Of a stretch of DNA of 13,625 nt, positions 1 through 5,162 are shown one piece after another. The notes beneath the pieces are model-generated. The model ran no database searches and was not told the DNA's origin. It saw only the letters and a list, made by a program, of their open reading frames with translations. The stretch's first letter is position 1. The number at the start of each line of letters is the position of its first letter. The position numbers were made by a program, and so were the translations under genes. The stretch covers positions 1-13,625 of the forward strand of contig JBILVS010000075.1 in the NCBI GenBank assembly GCA_044370335.1, read 5' to 3'. The stretch comes from REEB509 sp044370335. Its GTDB lineage: Bacteria; Pseudomonadota; Alphaproteobacteria; Caulobacterales; Aquidulcibacteraceae.

Positions 1-31
1 GATGCCGATTTGTCTGCTGCGGCAGAGCGCG

Positions 32-544
32 TCAGGCGACCGGGATCCAGCCGCCGTTGGCGTCGCGGCAGAAGGTTTCCTGCGGCAGGGTTTGGGAGGC
101 GCCGGTGTCGTCGCTGACGGTGGCGTTGATCACGCGGCAGTTCGGGCCCCGGCCGGGGGCCGATTGCGGGGCGGCGACCTGGAGGGTCGCGGGGGCGCCG
201 TTCGGGCCGGTCAAGGTTTGACGCTGGGGCGCGCCGGTGTTCAGGGCGCGGTAGTAGCTGTCTTCGACGCTCGCGGTCTGCTGGGAGTTGCCGAGCCAGC
301 GGCAGACGGCGTAGGCGCCGCCGCCGGCAATGATTGCGCCGAGGGCGGCGTTTTCGGTGCGGTTGCCTTCAGGGGCGGTGACGCCGCCGATGACCGCGCC
401 GACGCCGGCCCCGATCAGGGCGTTGCGCATGCATTGCGACAGCTGCGTGCCGCCGCCGTAGCCGCCGCCGTAACCGCCAGTGGTTTCGCAGGCCGTCAAC
501 CCCAACGCCGCTGCGGCGATCGCCGCCATAAACGCCTTGCGCAT
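32..544 (-). CDS. Glycine-zipper outer-membrane lipoprotein (17-kDa surface-antigen-like)
   Basis: Predicted 170-aa lipoprotein. The N-terminus is a short signal peptide ending in the lipobox L-T-A-C, so Cys19 would be lipidated and the protein anchored in the envelope, probably the outer membrane. After a Gly/Tyr-rich linker (about residues 20-35) comes a glycine zipper (about 42-80, with GAGVGAVIGG and GAIIAGGGA), as in Rickettsia 17-kDa antigen and SlyB-like proteins. The C-terminal part has two cysteines (NCRV, TFCRD) and ends near GGWIP, resembling the RT0821/Lpp0805-type surface antigen domain. I chose the ATG at 544 because AGGAGA sits 6 nt upstream; the ATG at 559 lies at the edge of that Shine-Dalgarno. 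It appears monocistronic, with the tRNA divergent from it. The family call rests on motifs only; no precise function is known for such proteins. Confidence 0.85.
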   Translation of the reverse strand: MRKAFMAAIAAAALGLTACETTGGYGGGYGGGTQLSQCMRNALIGAGVGAVIGGVTAPEGNRTENAALGAIIAGGGAYAVCRWLGNSQQTASVEDSYYRALNTGAPQRQTLTGPNGAPATLQVAAPQSAPGRGPNCRVINATVSDDTGASQTLPQETFCRDANGGWIPVA

Positions 545-759
545 CGTGTGTCTCCTCATGTGATGGTTCGCTACGCGGACGTGGCCAACCTGTTGTGTGA
601 TCTATCACGTCTGAACGGCAGCTGAAGACATCAAATGATCTCGATATCGCAGCCCGAACGCGATCGGGGCGTTCTGGGACCTCAGCAGCAGACCGGGTCA
701 CGCTCGCCCCTGGCGTAGGAAGGGCAAACCGCGCTAAGAGAGGGCCTGCCTGCGTGTGG

Positions 760-832
760 GGGCCTGTAGCTCAGCGGTTAGAGCTGGCCGCTCATAACGG
801 CTAGGTCGGGGGTTCGAATCCCTCCGGGCCCA
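760..832 (+). tRNA. tRNA with CAU anticodon, probably tRNA-Ile2 (lysidine type)
   Basis: A full cloverleaf folds by eye. The acceptor is GGGCCTG/CGGGCCC with one T-G pair. The D-arm starts at TAGCTCAG. The anticodon stem is GGCCG/CGGCT around the loop CTCATAA, and the T-arm is GGGGG-TTCGAAT-CCCTC. The discriminator is A, and the next bases are CGC, so CCA is not encoded and must be added by nucleotidyltransferase. CAU can be elongator Met, initiator Met or Ile2. The CTCATAA loop, GGTTAGAGC D-arm and TAGGTCG variable region resemble tRNA-Ile2, whose C34 becomes lysidine to read AUA; it lacks the initiator C1-A72 mismatch. The Ile2 assignment is an inference (about 75%), but the gene itself is certain. 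Confidence 0.95.
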
Positions 833-907
833 CGCGAGGCCAAAGTTTTTGCCCCTGCGGCGCCGGTTCTGCTTGAAGGGGCGGGCCGCGGCGGGCACAC
901 CGTGACC

Positions 908-1432
908 ATGAACACAGGCGCGCGATCCAGTCTAATCCAGAGTGTGGCGGTGTTTGCGGCGGGTCTCGCCGTTCCGGCGTGCGGGCCGTCCGCGGCGCCT
1001 GGGGCCTCTTCATCGGCCGCGGCGGTTGAATCGAGCTGCGTTGACGCGCTGGCGTATCGGCCGGACGGGCGGGCGGAGCAGTGGGTGGCCATTTCGGGGT
1101 CGGCGCTCACCGTCACCGGGGATCTGACGCTTGCGCCGTCTTTGGCGCAGTTCCAACACTTCCGGCCGGCGGGCTTGCGGTTCCAGGGCAATCAGGAGCT
1201 TGGGCCGCTCGCGGCCGCGCTGATGGGGGGCTCCTGCGCGGCGGTGTCTGCGCTGGTGGTGGATCCGGCGCCGGTGGCGGGGGATGCGCGGCTGTGTGTG
1301 GGGGCAGAGGCCGGCGCCATCGCGGCGCGACTGTCCGACGATGCGGCGCGGCTGTCGGTGGCGGTGTTTCCTGCGGGTCTGATCCTGCCGCAGGGGCGGA
1401 TCCTTGCCAAGCCTACAGCTATGTTCGGCTGA
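908..1432 (+). CDS. Putative lipoprotein of unknown function, 3' end possibly frameshifted
   Basis: Predicted 174 aa from the ATG at 908; a GTG at 902 in the same frame would add two residues. Neither start has a clear Shine-Dalgarno. The N-terminus looks like a signal peptide ending V-P-A-C, so Cys25 could be a lipidation site. The rest is Ala/Gly-rich with cysteines in the SSCVDAL, GGSCAAV and ARLCVGA contexts and contains a recognisable beta-rich stretch (EQWVAISGSALTVTGDLTL). Third codon positions are strongly G/C through about 1415, which supports this frame over the two others. I do not recognise the family. The last six codons look unlike the rest, and protein-like sequence continues in other frames to 1601, so the C-terminus may be disrupted. 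It is separate from the methionine operon, which has its own operator. Confidence 0.6.
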   Translation: MNTGARSSLIQSVAVFAAGLAVPACGPSAAPGASSSAAAVESSCVDALAYRPDGRAEQWVAISGSALTVTGDLTLAPSLAQFQHFRPAGLRFQGNQELGPLAAALMGGSCAAVSALVVDPAPVAGDARLCVGAEAGAIAARLSDDAARLSVAVFPAGLILPQGRILAKPTAMFG

Positions 1433-1601
1433 CGTTGAATGGCGGAACTGAAATCTTGGAGGGGGCGGAGCCGCCGTCGGCGCCCTGAGGAACTCGGGCC
1501 TGGCCGTGTTCCAGATCGGCCATTGGCCGGATGCGGTTCGGCTTTTACGCGGAGGAGGGGAGGAAAGGGCTTCCCAATTGCCCCGCGTCCGTGTCATATA
1601 A
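1416..1601 (+). other. Possible frame-shifted continuation of the upstream lipoprotein gene
   Basis: Downstream of the lipoprotein frame, frame +1 reads a plausible protein segment (YSYVRLTLNGGTEILEG, to a stop near 1488). From about 1455 frame +3 reads another (LRNSGLAVFQIGHWPDAVRL, to TAA at 1599-1601). Neither segment has its own start or ribosome site. Joined by two frame changes, one near 1415 and one within the G-rich stretch 1456-1470, they would extend the upstream protein by roughly 60 residues. This could be gene decay, a sequencing or assembly error in a G-rich tract, or coincidence. Confidence 0.25.
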
Positions 1602-1615
1602 AGACATGTTTATAT
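1596..1615. promoter_or_regulatory. Candidate SahR operator (ATATAAA-N6-TTTATAT) over the sahR start codon
   Basis: A 7-bp perfect inverted repeat (1596-1602 and 1609-1615) is separated by six bases, GACATG. It is a strikingly AT-rich island in very GC-rich DNA and covers the ATG at 1606. AT-rich palindromes of this type are the operators described for SahR, an ArsR-family repressor of S-adenosylmethionine-cycle genes, and the first gene of this operon has the SahR architecture. The likely effect is autorepression and repression of metF and metH, relieved by S-adenosylhomocysteine. The palindrome also supplies TATA-like sequence suitable for a -10 element, so a repressor bound here should block RNA polymerase directly. 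Confidence 0.75.
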
Positions 1616-2634
1616 CTCCAAGCGATCGCGCGGCGGAACAGCGACCTCTGTTGCCGTCGGCGCAGGCGGTGGAGGCTCTCAGCGCGGCGGGGGAGCTGAC
1701 GCGTCTGCGCGCTTTGTCGCTGTTGGCGCAAGGGGAGCTTGCGGTGGGGGAGCTGGCGGCGGCGCTGGACCAGAGCCAACCGCGGGTGAGCCGGCATGTG
1801 AGGCTTCTGACGGACTGCGGGCTGGCGGAGCGGACGCCGGAGGGGGCGTGGGTGTTCTGTCGACTGGCCGCGCCCGGCACGCCGCAACGAGCGCTGGTGG
1901 AGGCGCTTTTGGGGCTGATCGATCCGGCGGACCCGGTGTTCGGCGAGGATCAGCAGCGGCTCGCAGCGATCCGAGAGGCGCGGAACGCGCAGGCCAGCGC
2001 CTATTTCGAGCGCGTGGCGCCGGAGTGGAACACGCTTCGGTCGCTGCATCAGCCGGAAGCGGCGATCGAGGCGGCGCTGTTGGCGCTGGCGGGCCCGGGG
2101 CCGTTCGCGCGGCACCTCGATATCGGGGTCGGCACGGGTCGGATGATTCAGCTGTTCGCCGATCGAACGCAGACCGCGGTGGGGATCGATTCCAGCCGGG
2201 AGATGCTGGCCATCGCGCGGGCAGAGCTGGATGAAGCCGGGGCGCAGGTGGAGCTTCGCTCGGCGGACGCCTATCGGCTGCCGATTGCTTCGGGGTCGGC
2301 GGATCTCGTGACGCTGCATCAAGTGCTGCACTACCTTACCGACCCGGACCGGGCGGTAGCGGAGGCGGTGCGGGCGCTCGCCCCCGGGGGCGTTTTGCTG
2401 ATCGCGGATTTTGCGCCACATGCCCACGAGTTTCTGCGGGAAGAGCACGCCCATCGGCGGCTTGGCATCGCTATGGCGGAGGTGTCGGCCTGGGCGGCGG
2501 CGGCGGGGGCTGTCCTGAACGACACCACCACCTTGGCGCCGGAAACGGATACACAAGGGTTGACGGTGACGATTTGGAAAGTGGTGAAGCCGGCTGCGGC
2601 GGCGCCATCGGCGACGCAGGGGGCAGGGGCTTAG
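1606..2634 (+). CDS. sahR: ArsR-family regulator fused to SAM-methyltransferase fold, SahR-like
   Basis: Predicted 342 aa. Residues about 18-95 form an ArsR winged helix: LTRLRALSLLAQGELAVGEL, then a recognition region SQPRVSRHVRLLTDCGL, then the wing. Residues about 130-300 form a class I methyltransferase fold with motif I DIGVGTGR (Asp172-Arg179), the acidic motif II region VGIDSSREML, and the later LHQVLHYLTDP and LAPGGVLLIADF strands. In SahR this fold serves as an S-adenosylhomocysteine sensor rather than a catalyst. The protein probably represses the operon and releases DNA when SAH accumulates. It is the first gene, ending one base before the metF start. The ATG at 1606 has no Shine-Dalgarno and lies inside the operator, so translation may be leaderless; the in-frame ATG at 1531 has no ribosome site either. 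True methyltransferase activity cannot be excluded from sequence. Confidence 0.8.
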   Translation: MFISPSDRAAEQRPLLPSAQAVEALSAAGELTRLRALSLLAQGELAVGELAAALDQSQPRVSRHVRLLTDCGLAERTPEGAWVFCRLAAPGTPQRALVEALLGLIDPADPVFGEDQQRLAAIREARNAQASAYFERVAPEWNTLRSLHQPEAAIEAALLALAGPGPFARHLDIGVGTGRMIQLFADRTQTAVGIDSSREMLAIARAELDEAGAQVELRSADAYRLPIASGSADLVTLHQVLHYLTDPDRAVAEAVRALAPGGVLLIADFAPHAHEFLREEHAHRRLGIAMAEVSAWAAAAGAVLNDTTTLAPETDTQGLTVTIWKVVKPAAAAPSATQGAGA

Positions 2635-2635
2635 G

Positions 2636-3526
2636 ATGGGCACGGCAACGGCAGGGACGGGCGGGCTATCCGTTTCCTTCGAATATTTTCCACCGAAGTC
2701 CGCGGAAGCGGAAGCGAAGCTGTGGGAGACGATCGGCAAGCTTGCGCCCCTGAGCCCGAGCTTTGTGTCGGTGACCTACGGGGCGGGGGGATCGACCCGG
2801 GACCGGACGCACCGGACCGTGGCGCGGCTGGTTCAAGAGACCCCCCTTAAGCCTGCGGCGCACCTGACGACCGTGGCGGCCTCGCGGCAGGAGGTGGATG
2901 AGGTGCTGCGGCAATACTGGGATGCGGGCGTGCGGCATCTTGTGGCGTTGCGGGGCGATCCGCCGGGCGGGCTTTCTGAGACGTTCGTTCCGCATCCGGA
3001 TGGTTACGCCAACGCCACCGAGCTTGTCGCGGCGGCGAAGCGGACGGCGGATTTTGAGATCAGCGTCGGGGTTTATCCGGAGAAGCATCCGGAAAGTCCG
3101 TCTTTGGACCATGACCTCGATGTGATCCGGGCCAAGATCGACGCCGGGGCGACGCGCGGCATCAGCCAGTTCTTCTTCGAAGCGGAGACGTTTTTGCGTT
3201 TTCGCGATCGGCTGGCGAAGGCGGGCATCGCCATGCCGATCTCGCCGGGGATCATGCCGGTGACAAATTTCAGTGGACTGAGGAAAATGGCGGCGGGCTG
3301 CGGGGCGAGCGTGCCGGTGTGGCTCGAGAGGCTGTTCGACGGACTCGACGATGATCCGGAGACGCGCAAACTCGTGGCGGCCACGACGACGGCGCAGCTC
3401 TGTCTCAGACTCGCGGAAGAGGGGGTCACGCTCTTCCATTTCTACACCCTCAACCGAGCCGAGCTCACGCTCGCGGTGTGCCGGATGCTGGGGGTGCGGC
3501 CGCAGGCGACGGTGCAGGCGACATGA
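2636..3526 (+). CDS. metF: 5,10-methylenetetrahydrofolate reductase (MetF)
   Basis: Predicted 296 aa, the usual length for bacterial MetF. This cytosolic FAD enzyme reduces 5,10-methylene-THF to 5-methyl-THF, the methyl donor for the methionine synthase encoded next. Visible signatures run in barrel order: FEYFPPKS near the N-terminus with the conserved catalytic Glu16, VTYGAGGSTRDRT, the folate/FAD-contacting ALRGDPP, ISQFFFE, and PGIMPV. No key element is missing. The ATG at 2636 lies one base after the regulator's stop and has AGGGG six bases upstream, within the regulator's coding end. The stop overlaps the next start as ATGA, so expression of the three genes is probably translationally coupled. 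Assignment is firm from motifs and context. Confidence 0.97.
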   Translation: MGTATAGTGGLSVSFEYFPPKSAEAEAKLWETIGKLAPLSPSFVSVTYGAGGSTRDRTHRTVARLVQETPLKPAAHLTTVAASRQEVDEVLRQYWDAGVRHLVALRGDPPGGLSETFVPHPDGYANATELVAAAKRTADFEISVGVYPEKHPESPSLDHDLDVIRAKIDAGATRGISQFFFEAETFLRFRDRLAKAGIAMPISPGIMPVTNFSGLRKMAAGCGASVPVWLERLFDGLDDDPETRKLVAATTTAQLCLRLAEEGVTLFHFYTLNRAELTLAVCRMLGVRPQATVQAT

Positions 3527-4587
3527 GTGATCGAGAGCGGCGGCTTGCGGCAATTGAGGCGGAGCGGGCCAAGCGAATCCTGATCTTAGACGGGGCCTGG
3601 GGGGCGCTGATCCAGACCCACGGGTTTGAAGAAGCGGACTATCGCGGCGCCCATTTCTGCGCCCATCACAAGCCGCTCAAGGGGGACAATGATCTGTTGT
3701 GTCTGACGCGGCCGGATGTGGTGGCCGGCATCCACGCGGCGTACTTCGCTGCGGGGGCTGACATCACCTCCACCAACACCTTCAATGCGACGGCGATCAG
3801 CCAAGCCGATTACGACCTTCAAAGCGCGGTGCGCGACATCAATCTCGCGGCGGCAAGGATTGCGCGGGAGGCGGCGGACGCTGCGGAAGCGCAAGACGGC
3901 AAGGCGCGGCTTGTGGCGGGAGCGATCGGGCCGACAAGCAAGACGCTGAGTTTGTCGCCGGATGTGAATGATCCGGCTTATCGTGAGGTTGACTTTGCTC
4001 AGGTGGCGCAAAGCTATCAGGAGCAGGCGGAGGCCCTGATCGAGGGCGGGGCGGATTTAATTCTGATCGAGACGATCTTCGACACGCTGAACGCCAAGGC
4101 GGCGCTATGGGGCGTCTGGGAAGCTTACGACAAGACGGGGACGGAACTGCCGATCTGGCTGTCGGGGACGATCACGGATCGCTCGGGCCGGACGCTGTCG
4201 GGGCAAACGACGGAGGCGTTCTGGAACGCGATTCGGCATGCACGGCCGTGGGCTGTGGGCCTGAATTGCGCGCTCGGTCCCACGGAGCTGCGGCCGTTCC
4301 TGGCGGAGATGGCCCGGGTGGCGGATTGTCCGGTTTCGGCTTATCCGAATGCAGGGCTGCCGAACGCGATGGGGGGCTATGACGAAGACCCGGCGGCGAT
4401 GGCGGCGCACTATGCGGAGTGGGCGCGGGCGGGGCTTGTCAATATTCTGGGGGGGTGTTGCGGGACGACGCCAGAGCATATCGCCGCGCTCGTTAAGGCG
4501 GTGGACGGTGTTGCGCCCCGGGCCTTGCCGCAACCGCCACGGGCCATGCGGCTCTCGGGGCTTGAGCCCTTCACGGTGGCGGGCTGA
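3523..4587 (+). CDS. metH: Methionine synthase N-terminal part: homocysteine-binding domain (MetH1)
   Basis: Predicted 354 aa, matching only the first module of cobalamin-dependent MetH (about 1,227 aa in E. coli). It folds as a barrel that activates homocysteine with zinc. The zinc ligands are visible: Cys249 in GLNCALG and the pair Cys312-Cys313 in GGCCGTTPEHI, close to the E. coli numbering (247, 310, 311). Other family motifs are LDGAWGALIQ, STNTFNAT and GAIGPT. The start is set by the ATGA overlap with metF; longer upstream starts lie inside metF. The pterin, cobalamin and reactivation modules are in a separate gene beginning at 5159. The split is a known alphaproteobacterial arrangement, so this is a functional subunit, not a truncated pseudogene. 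It presumably docks with the second polypeptide. Confidence 0.95.
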   Translation: MSDRERRLAAIEAERAKRILILDGAWGALIQTHGFEEADYRGAHFCAHHKPLKGDNDLLCLTRPDVVAGIHAAYFAAGADITSTNTFNATAISQADYDLQSAVRDINLAAARIAREAADAAEAQDGKARLVAGAIGPTSKTLSLSPDVNDPAYREVDFAQVAQSYQEQAEALIEGGADLILIETIFDTLNAKAALWGVWEAYDKTGTELPIWLSGTITDRSGRTLSGQTTEAFWNAIRHARPWAVGLNCALGPTELRPFLAEMARVADCPVSAYPNAGLPNAMGGYDEDPAAMAAHYAEWARAGLVNILGGCCGTTPEHIAALVKAVDGVAPRALPQPPRAMRLSGLEPFTVAG

Positions 4588-4592
4588 AAGCT

Positions 4593-5162
4593 ATGGGCAA
4601 GGTTTATCCGATTTTGGACGATGCGCTTTTGGAGTTCATCCAAAAGCAGAAGATGTTCTTCGTAGCGACGGCGCCGCTTTCGGCGGAAGGCTGTGTGAAC
4701 GTGTCGCCGAAGGGCTATGAGAGTTTTGCGGTCCTTGACGAGCGGACGGTGGCCTATCTTGATCTCGGCGGGTCGGGGGTTGAGACCATCGCGCATCTCA
4801 AAGAAAACGGCCGGATCACGCTTATGTTCTGCGCCTTTGAAGGGGAGGCGAATATCCTGCGCCTGTCCGGACGCGGGGAGGCGGTGTGCATGGGGGAGCC
4901 GGGCTTTGAGGCTCTCCTGGCGCTGTTTCCCGGATTTGAGCGGGCGCGGGCGATCATCCGTGTGCGGTTGGATCGGATTGCCGACAGCTGCGGCTGGGGC
5001 GTGCCGTTCTATGCGTTCCAGGGCGAGCGAGATCAACTGCGCCGCTGGGTCGACGCGAAGCCCTACGATGAATGGGCCGAGCGGCGCTACGCGACGAACG
5101 CCGCCAGTATCGACGGCCTTCCGGGTCTTGTGCGGCCCGCGTCCCAGGAGGAGCGGGGATGA
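4593..5162 (+). CDS. Pyridoxamine-5'-phosphate-oxidase-like flavin-binding protein
   Basis: Predicted 189 aa with the FMN-binding split-barrel fold of the PNPOx-like superfamily. Recognisable landmarks are MFFVATAPLS (first strand), VNVSPKGYESF (phosphate/flavin region), the strands LDERTVAYLDL and NGRITLMFCAF, NILRLSGRGEAV, and a C-terminal DSCGWGVPFY segment typical of this subfamily. Its substrate is not known; close family members are annotated only as pyridoxamine-phosphate-oxidase family or general-stress-type flavoproteins. It is not PdxH, which is longer and has different signatures. It lies between the two halves of methionine synthase, five bases after metH1 and overlapping metH2 by ATGA, so it is co-expressed with them. 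A role in cobalamin reduction or MetH reactivation is attractive but purely inferred from position. Confidence 0.85.
   Translation: MGKVYPILDDALLEFIQKQKMFFVATAPLSAEGCVNVSPKGYESFAVLDERTVAYLDLGGSGVETIAHLKENGRITLMFCAFEGEANILRLSGRGEAVCMGEPGFEALLALFPGFERARAIIRVRLDRIADSCGWGVPFYAFQGERDQLRRWVDAKPYDEWAERRYATNAASIDGLPGLVRPASQEERG

Noticed and set aside
596..609. TGTGATCTATCACG palindrome as a CRP/FNR-family site
   Set aside because: The spacing between half sites (four bases between TGTGA and TCACG) fits neither CRP (six) nor FNR, and five-base arms are short enough to arise by chance. It may still be a regulatory site for the lipoprotein at 544.
2..625. Plus-strand 207-aa open frame
   Set aside because: It is antisense to the minus-strand lipoprotein, which has a signal peptide, a lipobox and a good Shine-Dalgarno; this frame is Gly/Ala/Arg-rich with no domain.
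778..1191. Minus-strand open frame covering the tRNA and encoding a GPGGIRTPDL-type peptide
   Set aside because: This peptide is the familiar translation of the antisense of a tRNA T-arm (also GPEGFEPPT in another frame). The rest is the shadow of the plus-strand lipoprotein gene.
1606..2634. Reading the first operon gene as an ordinary methyltransferase such as a ubiquinone- or arsenite-methylating enzyme
   Set aside because: The N-terminal ArsR winged helix, the palindromic operator and the metF-metH context fit a SahR-type sensor better. Arsenite methyltransferase cysteines are absent.
2600..2640. SAM or cobalamin riboswitch controlling metF or metH
   Set aside because: The genes are packed with 1-5 base gaps or overlaps, leaving no room for a leader aptamer; the space before sahR contains only the palindrome.
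4593..5162. PdxH (pyridoxamine phosphate oxidase of vitamin B6 synthesis)
   Set aside because: The protein lacks the PdxH-type C-terminal signature and is shorter; it fits the broader PNPOx-like family only.
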